A stretch of 64,000 nucleotides of DNA from Saccharothrix sp. HUAS TT1. Lineage in GTDB: Bacteria > Actinomycetota > Actinomycetes > Mycobacteriales > Pseudonocardiaceae. The position numbers and the translations under genes were made by a program. Under the pieces are notes generated by a model. It saw nothing but the letters and a program-made list of their open reading frames with translations, made no database searches and was not told where the DNA came from. Within the stretch, counting starts at the first letter, position 1. Each line of letters opens with the position of its first letter. The stretch is taken from contig NZ_CP160453.1 of NCBI RefSeq assembly GCF_040744945.1, positions 7,626,001 through 7,690,000 of the forward strand, written 5' to 3'. Shown here one piece after another: positions 26,635-35,961 of the stretch.

Positions 26635-27957
26635 TCAGAGCAGGCCGAGGCTGCTCCGGCCGTGCGCCACCGAACGGCCGTGCGCCGTGTCGCCCGCGTA
26701 GCTCGCCGTGTAGCCCTGGAGCAGGGTGGCCAGGCCCACCAGCAGCGGCACGTTCGCGTCGCACTGCGCCTTGCCGAGCGAGTTCGTGGTGGCGGTGCAC
26801 AGGGGGTGGCCCTTGATCGTGCGGAACTCGACCGCCTTGCCCACCACCGGCTTGCCCGTGTGCCGCTCCGTGAGCGTGGCGTCCAGGCTCCGCGCGGCGA
26901 ACCCGAGCAGGCGCAGCTGCAGCTGGGCGTGGCCCGCGACCAGCTCGGTCGACGCCGGCGGCACGGCGTGGATGGCGATGCCGACCGGGTCGACGCCCAC
27001 CGGCACGGTGTCGACCACCGCCAGCGACGCCGTGTCCACGACGGACACCGTGCCGCTGGTGAAGTTCGTCACGTACGCCTTCGCGCCGTCCGGGGTGAGC
27101 GCGACGCTGATCGGCCGGTTGCCGACCGGGATCCGCGCGACCGGCGCCAGCGCGGGGATGTCCACCACGGACAGGCTGTGGCCCTCGCTGTTGGTGACGT
27201 AGGCGCGCTCGCCGTCCGGCGAGATCGCCACGCCGTGCGGGATGAAGCTCACCGGCACGGCGCCGATCACGGCGTTGGTCGCGGTGTCGACCACGGCCAC
27301 GTTGTTGGAGAACTTGTTGACCACCACGAGCTTCGCGCCGTCCGGCGTCACCGCCACGGCGGTCGGCGTGCTGCCGGTCGGGATGTTCGCGACCTCGGTG
27401 TTCGTCGCGGTGTCCACCACCGAGACGGTGCCCGCGCCGACCACGTCGTGCGCCACGTACACCCGCGCGCCGTCCGGGCTGATCGCGATGCCGTCCGCGT
27501 TCGCGCCGACCGGGATGGTCTCGGTCGTGGTCAACGTCGCCGCGTCCACCACCGACACCGTGCCCGCCGCGTAGTTCGACACGTACACGTGCCCGCCGGA
27601 CGGCGAGACCACGACACCGGCGGGCCCGTCGCCGACCGGCACCGCCGCGTCCACGGTGTTGGTCGGCGTGTCGATGACCGTCAGCGTGTCGTCGCGGACG
27701 TTCGTCACGTACCCGCGCGTGCCGTCGAACGCGACGCCGACGCCGTAGGGCGAGTCGCCGGTCGAGTCGATGAGCGTGGTGGTGACCGCGTTCGTGGCGG
27801 TGTCCAGCACGGACACCCCGCCGCCGTTGTTGGCGACGTACCCGAGCACGCGCAGGGGCTCGGCGACCGCCGTCCCCGACGGCACGAGCACCAGCGCCGC
27901 CCCTAACGCGACCGCGCCGCACAACGCCGGCGCCTTCCGGATGTGGCTCAGCAGCAC
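26635..27957 (-). CDS. Secreted YVTN beta-propeller protein with C-terminal Ig-like domain
   Basis: A 440-residue protein starting at GTG 27957 with GGAGG six bases upstream. The signal peptide is about 32 residues (ends GTAVAEP). About seven YVTN repeats follow, each with a TVSVVDTAT-like strand, an IPVG turn and an ISPDG turn (for example RAYVTNSEGHSLSVVDIPAL). The last about 90 residues form an Ig-like domain (TERHTGKPVVGKAVEFRTIK) that contains the Cys pair in PLCTATTNSLGKAQC. Such propellers are surface binding or scaffolding proteins. It follows the glycosidase-like lipoprotein gene by 74 bases on the same strand, so the two may be co-transcribed. Confidence 0.9.
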   Translation of the reverse strand: MLLSHIRKAPALCGAVALGAALVLVPSGTAVAEPLRVLGYVANNGGGVSVLDTATNAVTTTLIDSTGDSPYGVGVAFDGTRGYVTNVRDDTLTVIDTPTNTVDAAVPVGDGPAGVVVSPSGGHVYVSNYAAGTVSVVDAATLTTTETIPVGANADGIAISPDGARVYVAHDVVGAGTVSVVDTATNTEVANIPTGSTPTAVAVTPDGAKLVVVNKFSNNVAVVDTATNAVIGAVPVSFIPHGVAISPDGERAYVTNSEGHSLSVVDIPALAPVARIPVGNRPISVALTPDGAKAYVTNFTSGTVSVVDTASLAVVDTVPVGVDPVGIAIHAVPPASTELVAGHAQLQLRLLGFAARSLDATLTERHTGKPVVGKAVEFRTIKGHPLCTATTNSLGKAQCDANVPLLVGLATLLQGYTASYAGDTAHGRSVAHGRSSLGLL

Positions 27958-28031
27958 GATCGGCCTCCGTGGGTTCGACTACCGCACTGGCCCATCGCGC
28001 CGCGCGGGCCGGCCGTTAGCCCGCGGGCCGC

Positions 28032-29282
28032 TCAGAAGCGGTAGACGTGCACCCCGTAGGGCCCGAAGTCGTCCACGATCTTCCCGTCCACGATCGGCAC
28101 GGTCCGGTCCTCGTCCACCACGACCGCCGTGCCCGAGGCCACCGGCACGGTGATCTCGACCTTCGCGGCCAGGCTGCGCGGGTGCTGCTTGGTGCCGTCG
28201 GTCTGCGCCAGCACCCAGCGGGCGTCCGGCATGGCCTTGTGCAGCACCGCGACCGGGATGCCGTTGTCGCTGCGCGCCGTCACGCCCGGCGCGTTCGGCG
28301 CGTTCAGCACCGTCGCCAGCGACTTCAGCCTGGCGTTGACGGCGACGACCCTGGCGGTGATCTCCGGCCTGGTCAGCACGCTGGAGTACTCGCCGCGCCC
28401 CTCGGTGTAGAAGCTGTGCGCGAAGTAGTTGATGCCGGTCGCGCCGTGCAGGACGGTGTTCCAGACGGCCGACTCCAGCTGGTCGGCGTCGATGATCTCG
28501 CCGTGCGTGTGCGGGTGCCCGGTCTCCACGAACCCGTACAGCGGCTTGTCCGGGCCGCACCACTTGCGCATGGTGTCGATGACCTGCCCGTAGCTGTACG
28601 CGCCGACCGTGTCACCCCGGTCCGGGTGCGTCCAGCCGTAGTAGTCGGCCGACGCGATGTCCGCCGCCGAGCAGTACGTCCGCATGTCCTCTTCGTAGGA
28701 CTTCTCGACGTAGCCGTAACCGATCTCGCCGGTCGGCGTGCCCATCCACGGGCTGAAGTTCAGGTACGTCGGCCGCGTCGGGTCCTTGGCGCGCACCGCG
28801 TCGGACGCCTTGAGGATCGCCGAGGGCTGCATGTCCGGGTTGAACACGTCGCCGTAGACCTTGTTCATGTCCGGCTCGTCGGCGATCAGGTAGCCGACGT
28901 AGTTGCGGGCGTGCTGGACGTCCTCCAACACCGTGTCAACGCGAGTGCCGTCCACGTAGACCCGCCAGTCGGTCTCGTGCAGGCCCTCCTGGCGGAGGTA
29001 CCACCACTCGTCCTCCCAGAGCCCGATCCCGAAGTCGATGCCGATCTTCGGGTAGGCCAGGCCCAGCTTCTCGCCGTTCTCCACCCCGGACGGGTCCTGC
29101 ATCCAGACGTTGATCGGGAACACGGCCGGGTCGCCGGTGGGGTTGGGGCCGTTCGCCCACTTCTTGTAGTAGTCGACCGACGGCACGACGACGGCCGCGG
29201 GCGCCGACCCCGACTGCGGCACCGCCCCGGCCGTGCAGGCCGTCAGGGCGAGGACCGCCAGCAACGCACCGGCACGCGCCAT
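28032..29282 (-). CDS. Glycoside-hydrolase-like lipoprotein (TIM barrel)
   Basis: A 416-residue exported protein. ATG 29282 has AGGAG eight bases upstream; the signal ends LAVLALTAC with Cys16 lipidated. The rest looks like a clan GH-A type TIM barrel: GIGLWEDEWWYLRQEG, then YLIADEPDM with Glu about 136 as acid/base candidate, ADYYGWTHPDRGD, and LYGFVETGH with Glu about 253 as nucleophile candidate. A small beta domain follows (TVPVASGTAVVVDEDRTVPI). I cannot assign a GH family. It is 14 bases downstream of a glycosyltransferase gene. It could trim or remodel the polymer made by this locus, or set its release. Confidence 0.75.
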   Translation of the reverse strand: MARAGALLAVLALTACTAGAVPQSGSAPAAVVVPSVDYYKKWANGPNPTGDPAVFPINVWMQDPSGVENGEKLGLAYPKIGIDFGIGLWEDEWWYLRQEGLHETDWRVYVDGTRVDTVLEDVQHARNYVGYLIADEPDMNKVYGDVFNPDMQPSAILKASDAVRAKDPTRPTYLNFSPWMGTPTGEIGYGYVEKSYEEDMRTYCSAADIASADYYGWTHPDRGDTVGAYSYGQVIDTMRKWCGPDKPLYGFVETGHPHTHGEIIDADQLESAVWNTVLHGATGINYFAHSFYTEGRGEYSSVLTRPEITARVVAVNARLKSLATVLNAPNAPGVTARSDNGIPVAVLHKAMPDARWVLAQTDGTKQHPRSLAAKVEITVPVASGTAVVVDEDRTVPIVDGKIVDDFGPYGVHVYRF

Positions 29283-29296
29283 GGTCGCGCTCCTGT

Positions 29297-30157
29297 TCAC
29301 CTGGGCGTCCGGACGCGCCCGCGCGCGGCCAGCACCTGCTTCGCCTTCTCGAAGCCACCCGGCCCGAGCAGCCGCAGCGCCGTCGTCTTGGCCAAGTATC
29401 TGGCCCCGTCCCGGGCCGACCGCAAGGGATGTCCCACGAACCGGTCACGGGCGAGCACCCCGCCGGCGGGCTGGGGCACGTCGTCCAGCGCCGCGCCGAA
29501 CAGCGGCCGGTAGGGCGCGGGCGCGACCAGCCTGCCGCGCGTGCGGTTGCTCACGTTCCCGCCGTGCACGACCTGCAACCAGGCGGGCGGGCCGCCCAGC
29601 GACACCACCTCGGCGTGCCGGTGCAGCCGGTTGTGCCAGTCGGCCCAGCACGTCACCGGCGCGTCCCAGCTCTCCCGCATCGAGGCGAACGCGTTGTCCC
29701 GGTCGTGGTGGAAGAACAGCCCCGTCGGGCTCTTGACCAGGCCGTTCGCCAGGTAGAGGGCGGTCCGGCGGCCGGTCGGGCGGTCGGCCTGCAGCCGCGC
29801 GACGAAGTCCGCCGCCAGGCCGTCGTCGTTGTCGAGGTTGGTGGTGATCAGCGCCTCGCCCCGGACCGGGAAGAGGGCGCCGATGTCCTCGACCAGCTCC
29901 TCGCGGCTGACCTGGGTGCGGAAGACCGGCGTGTAGGCGTCGCCGTGCGCCTCGATGCGGTCCTTGAGCCACTGCGGGCTCTCCGGGTCGAAGTAGATGA
30001 GCCACCGGAAGTTCGCCGAGGTCTGCGCCGCCACCGAGGGCAGGCAGTACCGCTCGAACAGCGCGACGCGTTCGGTCAACCACCCCTCCCGCGCCCGCAC
30101 GACGCTCTCCGCGCCGACGGACGGCAGGTTGAATCGCGTCAGCACGACGTGGTCCAT
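29297..30157 (-). CDS. Putative rhamnosyltransferase-type glycosyltransferase
   Basis: A 286-residue protein resembling the putative rhamnosyl transferase family: MDHVVLTRFNLPSVGAES, then RFALFERYCLPSV-like text (RVALFERYCLPSV), NFRWLIYFDPESPQWLKDRI, and the acid motif ITTNLDNDDGLAADFVARLQ. ATG 30157 is preceded by GGAAGGGG at four bases. It leads a minus-strand group with the glycosidase-like lipoprotein and the YVTN protein, and is divergent from the next glycosyltransferase gene at 30239. The sugar specificity is inferred from the family name only. Confidence 0.82.
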   Translation of the reverse strand: MDHVVLTRFNLPSVGAESVVRAREGWLTERVALFERYCLPSVAAQTSANFRWLIYFDPESPQWLKDRIEAHGDAYTPVFRTQVSREELVEDIGALFPVRGEALITTNLDNDDGLAADFVARLQADRPTGRRTALYLANGLVKSPTGLFFHHDRDNAFASMRESWDAPVTCWADWHNRLHRHAEVVSLGGPPAWLQVVHGGNVSNRTRGRLVAPAPYRPLFGAALDDVPQPAGGVLARDRFVGHPLRSARDGARYLAKTTALRLLGPGGFEKAKQVLAARGRVRTPR

Positions 30158-30238
30158 GGAACCCCTTCCCGTATGTCCCGTACATCGGGATCCGGGCCGC
30201 GCCGTTAACGATCGGCCGCCGGACACGATGAGTAGTTC

Positions 30239-31288
30239 GTGACAGAGCCCCCGCCGCTACCGACGGTCGACGTCGTCATCCCCTGCTACAACTACGCACG
30301 GTTCCTGCGCGCGTGCGTCAAGAGCGTGCTCGACCAACCCGGCGTGGACGTGCGGGTGCTGATCATCGACGACACGTCGAGCGACGAGACGCCCGAGGTG
30401 GTCGCCGAGCTGACCCGGGACCCGAGGGTCGAGGGCCGCAGGCACGAGGTCAACCAGGGGCACATCGCCACCTACAACGAGGGCCTGCTGGAGTGGGCCA
30501 AGGCCGACTACACCGTGCTGCTGTCCGCCGACGACCTGCTGGCGCCGGGCTCGCTGGCCCGTGCCGCCGAGGTCTTCGAGGCGAACCCGGACGTCGGCAT
30601 GGTCTACGGACGTGTCGTTTATTACACCGACCACGACGACCTGCCGTCGGTGGTCGCACCGCCGGCCGGGCACACCGTGTGGTCCGGTGTGGACTGGATC
30701 GAGGCGCGCTGCCGGACCGGGCAGAACGTGCTGTCCTCGCCCGAGGCCGTGGTGCGCACGTCCGTGCAGCAGCGGGTGGGCGGCTACCGGCCGGACCTGC
30801 CGCACGCGGGCGACCTGGAGATGTGGATGCGGATCGCCGCGGTGTCCGACATCGGCTACGTGCGCGGCAAGCCCGCCGCGTACTACCGGGTGCACCAGCA
30901 GAGCATGATGCGGACCCGGTTCTCGTCGCTGTTCGCCGACCTGGAGCAGCGGCAGGCGGTGTTCGACCGGTTCTTCGCCGAGCACCCCGACCTGCCGCCG
31001 CGGCTGCGGGCGCTGGCCAACCGGTCGATCGCCAAGGACGCGCTGTGGCGGGCGGTGCGCGCCTACGACCGCGACCAGCTGGCCGAGATCCCGGTGGACG
31101 AGCTGGTGGCCTTCGCCCGGGAGGTGTTCCCCGCCACCGAGCGGCTGCCCGAGTACCGGGCGCTGCGGCGGCGGCGGGCGCTGGGCGCGCGGCTGTGCAG
31201 CCGGACGCAGGTGTTCGTCGGCAGCCACCTGGCCAAGCGCGGCGCCGGCCTGGTCGGCAAGCAGGTCTGGAAGTGGCGGGGCCAGTGA
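30239..31288 (+). CDS. GT2 family glycosyltransferase
   Basis: A 349-residue GT-A enzyme of family 2. It opens VDVVIPCYNYARFLRACVKS, has VLIIDDTSSDETPEVVAEL, an acidic nucleotide-sugar motif in VLLSADDLLAPGSLARAAE, and a catalytic-region DLEMWMRIAAVSDIGYVRGK. No membrane segment is obvious, so it is cytoplasmic or peripheral. The start is GTG 30239. The stop overlaps the flippase start by four bases. It is the first gene of a tightly coupled trio: GT2, flippase, WsaF-like transferase. Confidence 0.92.
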   Translation: MTEPPPLPTVDVVIPCYNYARFLRACVKSVLDQPGVDVRVLIIDDTSSDETPEVVAELTRDPRVEGRRHEVNQGHIATYNEGLLEWAKADYTVLLSADDLLAPGSLARAAEVFEANPDVGMVYGRVVYYTDHDDLPSVVAPPAGHTVWSGVDWIEARCRTGQNVLSSPEAVVRTSVQQRVGGYRPDLPHAGDLEMWMRIAAVSDIGYVRGKPAAYYRVHQQSMMRTRFSSLFADLEQRQAVFDRFFAEHPDLPPRLRALANRSIAKDALWRAVRAYDRDQLAEIPVDELVAFAREVFPATERLPEYRALRRRRALGARLCSRTQVFVGSHLAKRGAGLVGKQVWKWRGQ

Positions 31289-32748
31289 CCGCCGACGTGG
31301 AGCCCGGCTCCGGGGCGCGGCCGGGGCTGGAGCGCAAGGTCACCTCGGCGATCCGCTGGAGCGCGGTCAACAGCCTGGTGCAGCGGCTGAGCCAGGTGGG
31401 CGTGGGCGTGCTGCTCGCCCGGCTCATCGCGCCCGAGCAGTTCGGCGTGTTCGCGGTCGCGCTGGTGGTGCTCAACATCGTCCTGAGCGTCAGCGAGATG
31501 GGCGTCAGCGTCGCCCTGGTGCGCACCGACCGGCCGGTCGCCGAGCTGGCGCCGACCGTGACGACGCTGTCGATCGCGTCCGGCGTCCTGCTGACCGTCG
31601 TCTGCGTGGTCGGCGCGCCGTGGTTCGCCGAGGCGATGGACACGCCGCAGGCGACCGGCGTGATCCAGCTGATGTCGTTGTCCCTGGTCGTCGCGGGCGC
31701 GTCGGCGGTGCCTGGCGCGTTGTTGCAGCGCGAGTTCCGGCAGGACCACAAGTTCGTCGCGGACACGTCGGCGTTCGTCGTCGGCACGGCCGTCGTGGTG
31801 GTGCTCGCGCTGCTCGGCTTCGGCGCGTGGAGCCTGGCGTGGTCGCGGATCGCCACCAACGTGGTCGCCGCTGTGGTGATGTTCGCCTACACCGAGCAGC
31901 GCTACCGGCCCGGCTTCGACCCGGCGCAGGCACGGGGGCTGCTGGCGTTCGGGCTGCCGCTGGCGGGCGCGAGCCTGCTGGTGTTCGGGGTGCTCAACGT
32001 CGACTACATCATCGTCGGCAGCGTGCTGGGCACCGTGCCGCTCGGCTTCTACCTGCTCGCGTTCAACCTGGCGAACTGGCCGGTCGGCGCGTTCTCGCAG
32101 CCGGTGCGCAGCGTGTCGCTGGCGGCGTTCTCGCAGGTCAGGGACGATCCGGAGCTGTTCTCGCGGACGTTCGCGCGGGCACTGCGGCTGCTCGCGCTGG
32201 TGACCGTGCCCGCGTGCGTGCTGCTGGCGGCGCTGGCCGACCCGCTGGTGCGCACGGTCTACGGCGAGCGGTGGGCGCCCGCCGCGCAGGCGTTGGCCCT
32301 GCTGGTGCTGCTGGGCGCGCTGCGGGTGGCCCTGGAGCTGGGCTACGACTACCTGGCCAGCGCCGGTCGGTCGCGGGCGATCCTGGTCATCCACCTGGTG
32401 TGGTTGGTCGCGCTGGTCCCGCTGCTGGCGCTGGGCGCGCACCTGGACGGCATCCGGGGTGTCGCGCTGGCGCAGAGCGTGGTCGTGCTCGTGGTGATCG
32501 TGCCCGCGTACCTGATCGCGTTCCGGCCCTACGGGCTGCGCGCGCGGGCGCTGGGCGCCGCGGTCGCGCGACCGGTGCTCGGCGGGCTCGTGATGGTCCT
32601 GGTGGCGTCGGCCGTGCAGTGGCTGGTCGACGGCGCCCTGCTGCGGTTGCTGGTGGGCGGTGCGCTGGCGTCGCTGGCGTACGCGGCCGTGGTGTTCCCC
32701 CTGCGCCACGAGGTGCTGGGGCTGCTGCGTCGAAGGGGTAGCGCGTGA
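31285..32748 (+). CDS. Wzx-type polysaccharide flippase
   Basis: A 487-residue polytopic protein of the MOP/PST superfamily that would carry lipid-linked oligosaccharide across the membrane. Diagnostic text includes AIRWSAVNSLVQRLSQVGVG, ARLIAPEQFGVFAVALVVLN, the loop PGALLQREFRQDHKFVADTS, LVFGVLNVDYIIVGSVLGTV and FYLLAFNLANWPVGAFSQPV. About twelve to fourteen hydrophobic segments are visible. GTG 31285 lies in a GTGA overlap with the previous stop, and its own stop overlaps the next start the same way. Confidence 0.93.
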   Translation: MTADVEPGSGARPGLERKVTSAIRWSAVNSLVQRLSQVGVGVLLARLIAPEQFGVFAVALVVLNIVLSVSEMGVSVALVRTDRPVAELAPTVTTLSIASGVLLTVVCVVGAPWFAEAMDTPQATGVIQLMSLSLVVAGASAVPGALLQREFRQDHKFVADTSAFVVGTAVVVVLALLGFGAWSLAWSRIATNVVAAVVMFAYTEQRYRPGFDPAQARGLLAFGLPLAGASLLVFGVLNVDYIIVGSVLGTVPLGFYLLAFNLANWPVGAFSQPVRSVSLAAFSQVRDDPELFSRTFARALRLLALVTVPACVLLAALADPLVRTVYGERWAPAAQALALLVLLGALRVALELGYDYLASAGRSRAILVIHLVWLVALVPLLALGAHLDGIRGVALAQSVVVLVVIVPAYLIAFRPYGLRARALGAAVARPVLGGLVMVLVASAVQWLVDGALLRLLVGGALASLAYAAVVFPLRHEVLGLLRRRGSA

Positions 32749-33962
32749 AGGTCGTCCAGCAGGTGCGGCGGCGGACGCACCAGGTTTCGCGCATCGTGCG
32801 CGAGGAGGGCGTGAGCCGGCTCGCGGCCCGTGCGCTCGGCCGGGCCGCGCGGCGGTTCGGCGCGGACGCCGAGGTGTTCCCGGTGCGGCTGGCGGACGTG
32901 CGCGCGGCGGACATCGGCGTCCGGCGACCGGTCGTCGTGCCGCCCGTGCCCGCCGACGGGCGGCTCACCGTGAACTGGGTCAGCACGCCGCCCGCGCCCG
33001 GCTCCGGCGGGCACACCACGATGTTCCGGCTGATCGAGCACCTGCAGTCGGTCGGCCACACCTGCCGGCTGTACCTGTACGACGTGTACGGCAGCCGCGC
33101 GGCCGACCACGAGCAGGCGATCCGCGCGGCGTACCCCGGCTTCCGCGGCACGGTGCACGACGTCACCGAGGGCATGGCCGACGCGCACGCCGTGTTCGCC
33201 ACCGCGTGGATGACGGCCTACCCGGCGTTCAACGACCCGTGCGCCGGCAGGCGGTTCTACCTCGTGCAGGACTACGAGCCGTGGTTCTTCCCGGTCGGCG
33301 GGCTGTCCGCGCTGGCCGAGAACACCTACCGGATGGGGTTCCACGGCTTCACCGCCGGCCGGTTCCTGGCCGACAAGCTGCGGACCGACACGGGCATGCC
33401 GGCCGACTCCTTCGACTTCGGCTGCGACACCGACCGCTACCACCTGCGCGAGGGCGCGCGGCGCGACGGCGTCGTGTTCTACGCGCGCCGGCTGGCGCCC
33501 CGGCGGGCGATCGAGGTCGGGCTGCTGGCGCTGGAGGTGTTCGCCGAGAAGCACCCCGACGTCGTGATCCACACGTACGGCGAGAAGATCGGCAGGATCG
33601 GTCCCCGGCACGTCGACCACGGACTGGTGACCCCCGACCGGCTGAACGAGATCTACAACCGGTGCTTCGCGGGCCTGACGCTGTCGATGACGAACGTCTC
33701 GCTCGTGCCGCACGAGATGCTGGCCGCGGGCTGCGTGCCGGTCGTCAACGACGCCGAGCACAACCGGGTCGTGCTGGACAACGACCACGTCCGGTACGCC
33801 CCGGCGACGCCGCACGACCTGGCCCGCGCGCTGTCCGACGTGGTGACGCTGCCGGACTTCGGCGCGGTCGCCCGGGCCGGGTCGGCCAGCGTGTCGGGCC
33901 GGTCGTGGGACGCGGCCGGGCACGAGCTGGAGAAGGTGCTCAGGCGGGAGCTGTCGGTCTGA
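32745..33962 (+). CDS. WsaF-like GT-B glycosyltransferase
   Basis: A 405-residue glycosyltransferase resembling the rhamnan-synthesis protein WsaF. The N-terminal domain has NWVSTPPAPGSGGHTTMFRL and RFYLVQDYEPWFFPVGGLSA. The C-terminal domain has FDFGCDTDRYHLREGARRDG, VVFYARRLAPRRAIEVGLLA, and the donor-site stretch LSMTNVSLVPHEMLAAGCVP. It starts at GTG 32745 within the flippase stop. A Gly-rich PGSGGH loop replaces a classical GT4 glycine motif. It is convergent with the next gene, five bases apart, with no terminator hairpin. Confidence 0.88.
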   Translation: MKVVQQVRRRTHQVSRIVREEGVSRLAARALGRAARRFGADAEVFPVRLADVRAADIGVRRPVVVPPVPADGRLTVNWVSTPPAPGSGGHTTMFRLIEHLQSVGHTCRLYLYDVYGSRAADHEQAIRAAYPGFRGTVHDVTEGMADAHAVFATAWMTAYPAFNDPCAGRRFYLVQDYEPWFFPVGGLSALAENTYRMGFHGFTAGRFLADKLRTDTGMPADSFDFGCDTDRYHLREGARRDGVVFYARRLAPRRAIEVGLLALEVFAEKHPDVVIHTYGEKIGRIGPRHVDHGLVTPDRLNEIYNRCFAGLTLSMTNVSLVPHEMLAAGCVPVVNDAEHNRVVLDNDHVRYAPATPHDLARALSDVVTLPDFGAVARAGSASVSGRSWDAAGHELEKVLRRELSV

Positions 33963-33967
33963 ACGGC

Positions 33968-34927
33968 TCAGACGGGCGACGGCGAGGACGCGTCGGGGAT
34001 GAGGAGCGCAGCGGCGGCCGAACCGTCGGCGGGCACCACGTGGATCGACGCGAGCTGGGCGTCCTTCGGCACGGCGGCGAACGCGAGCCGGTCGTCGTCC
34101 AACCAGGTGGCCTGGTCGTCGACGCCGGCCGTGCCGGGCAGCCTGCGCTCCTCGCCGGTCGCCAGGTCCAGCACGGCCAGCTCCCACGGGCCCAGCCGGC
34201 CGATGCGCTTCTTGTAGGCGACCTTCGTGCCGTCCGGCGAGAGCGACGGGCACTCGGCGTCGCGCCGCAGCGACTCCACCCGGCGCTCCACCAGGTCGCC
34301 CTTCACCAGCCAGGTGTACCCGCCCGAGGCCAGGGTCGCGTAGAACGTGCGGTCGTCGGCGGCCACGGTCAGGCCCCAGTAGTTCACGTCCTGCGCGGTG
34401 TGCGGCCGGCCCTCCACGGTCGCCGTGAAGTGCTCCAGGGACTCCACGGCTTCACCGGTGCGCAGGTCCAGGAAGCCGGTGCGGGTGGAGAACCCGCCGG
34501 GCACCGAGTAGGAGTCGCCGGTGACGAAAGACGTCCAGCCGACCACCTGGCCGGAGGCCGACACCTTGGCCCGGCTCGGCACGCCGGGCAGCGGCACGGA
34601 CTTCAGCACCGCGCCGTCGCGGGACACCTCGGCGGCGTACGTCGGACCCGGGCCGGACAGCCGCAGGCACACCGTCGTGCCGCCCGCCCGGTACACCCGC
34701 TGGCACTCCAGCGGGGTCGCGCTGCGGGCCGCCGGATCGGCCAGCCGGACCTGCTCGACCCGGCCGCGGCCGTCGGCCAGCTCCACGAACATCAGGTCAC
34801 CGTCGACCGAAGCGACCGGGACGGGTGATGGGTCGCGCGCTACCGACGCCACGTACACCACCGCGGCTCCGACGACCAGTACGATGGCCGCGACGGCGAA
34901 CACCACGCGCCGGAAGCCCAAGTCCAT
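33968..34927 (-). CDS. Membrane-anchored TolB/WD-like protein
   Basis: A 319-residue protein with one N-terminal membrane anchor (VVFAVAAIVLVVGAAVVYVA) and an external beta-propeller-like domain. TolB-type strands are seen near CPSLSPDGTKVAYKKRIGRL, GPWELAVLDLATGEERRLPG and DDQATWLDDDRLAFAAVPKD. ATG 34927 has AGG nearby; GTG codons lie just upstream. It is divergent from the Wzz-like gene, with 93 bases between starts. A binding or structural surface role is likely, but no substrate can be named. Confidence 0.75.
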   Translation of the reverse strand: MDLGFRRVVFAVAAIVLVVGAAVVYVASVARDPSPVPVASVDGDLMFVELADGRGRVEQVRLADPAARSATPLECQRVYRAGGTTVCLRLSGPGPTYAAEVSRDGAVLKSVPLPGVPSRAKVSASGQVVGWTSFVTGDSYSVPGGFSTRTGFLDLRTGEAVESLEHFTATVEGRPHTAQDVNYWGLTVAADDRTFYATLASGGYTWLVKGDLVERRVESLRRDAECPSLSPDGTKVAYKKRIGRLGPWELAVLDLATGEERRLPGTAGVDDQATWLDDDRLAFAAVPKDAQLASIHVVPADGSAAAALLIPDASSPSPV

Positions 34928-35020
34928 CACCACCTGTAACGACTAGGCGCGAGTCGGCCGATTTCAGAGTAACAAGACCCTGCGCGCACGCACGCGGGGT
35001 AAACGTGGATCGGGGAGCGG

Positions 35021-35959
35021 ATGGACTTCTGGGGCGCCGTGCGAACGCTGCGCAGGCGGTGGTACATCGCCCTGCCCGCGGCGGTCACGGCGGTCGCCGT
35101 CGCCGCCGGTGTGTTCCTGTCCATCCCGACGCGCTACCAGTCGTCCGGGGTCATGGTGCTCACCTCGCCCGCGGCGGGCGGGACGTTCAAGGAGAAGGTG
35201 TCGCCGGAGGACGCGGTCCAGGTCAACCCGCTGCTGGCGTTCGACGGCAGCCTGACGACCACCGCGCAGATCCTGGCGCAGATCCTGGCCGACCCGAAGA
35301 CCCGCAAGGAGTCGCTGGGGATCGACAAGGACTCGACGGACAACTTCACCGCGGCGGGCGGCGGGATGAGCGGGCCGTTCCTGTTCGTGACCGCCGACAG
35401 CAGCACGCCGGAGGCCGCCGAGCAGATGGTCACCAAGGTGATGGAGTTCGCGACCGAGGAGCTGGACAAGCAGCAGACCGAGCTGAAGGCGCCGGAGCCG
35501 ACGTTCATCACCTCGCAGGTGATCGTGAATCCGACGGCGGCGGAGGCGCAGATCGGCGGGAAGGTCCGGTACGCGGGCGCGGCGTTCGTGCTGCTGATGC
35601 TGTTGACGACGGCGGCGACGTTCGGCGGCGACAGCATCCTGAACCACCTGCGGCGTCGGCGTGAGGGGCGCTCGGGCGCGGGTGACGGCGAGGCCGCCGC
35701 TTCCCCGGCTCCGGCGGCTCCGGCCCCGGCTCCTCAGGCCCCGGCGCCTCAGGGTGGTCCGCCGGCCCCCGTCGCCAAGCCCGCCGGCCCTCCTCCGCAG
35801 GCCGGTCCGCCGGTCAACGGCGCGCCCCGCCGCCCACCCGGCCCGCCGGTCCGGCGCCCGCAGCCGACGGCCAGCGAGCAGACGGTGAAGATCGCCGCGC
35901 CCGGCCCGCGCGGCAACTCCGGCAGGCCGGCGTGGCCGACCAATGAGGACAGACCCTGA
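35021..35959 (+). CDS. Wzz/YveK-like chain-length protein with Pro-rich tail
   Basis: A 312-residue polysaccharide co-polymerase type protein. The N-terminus FWGAVRTLRRRWYIALPAAV leads into TM1 (about 14-34). An external coiled-coil-like region follows, and TM2 is YAGAAFVLLMLLTTAATFGG (about 185-205). The C-terminal 105 residues are a Pro/Ala-rich cytoplasmic tail. There is no fused or adjacent BY-kinase; the only kinase in the locus is the Ser/Thr kinase at 20747. ATG 35021 follows GGGGAG. It is three bases upstream of the polymerase gene, so the pair probably controls polymer length together. Confidence 0.85.
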   Translation: MDFWGAVRTLRRRWYIALPAAVTAVAVAAGVFLSIPTRYQSSGVMVLTSPAAGGTFKEKVSPEDAVQVNPLLAFDGSLTTTAQILAQILADPKTRKESLGIDKDSTDNFTAAGGGMSGPFLFVTADSSTPEAAEQMVTKVMEFATEELDKQQTELKAPEPTFITSQVIVNPTAAEAQIGGKVRYAGAAFVLLMLLTTAATFGGDSILNHLRRRREGRSGAGDGEAAASPAPAAPAPAPQAPAPQGGPPAPVAKPAGPPPQAGPPVNGAPRRPPGPPVRRPQPTASEQTVKIAAPGPRGNSGRPAWPTNEDRP

Positions 35960-35961
35960 CC

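Noticed and set aside
27960..27985. GGTTCGACTACC resembling a tRNA T-arm upstream of the YVTN gene
   Set aside because: No matching acceptor, D or anticodon arms fit around it; it is just a short coincidence.
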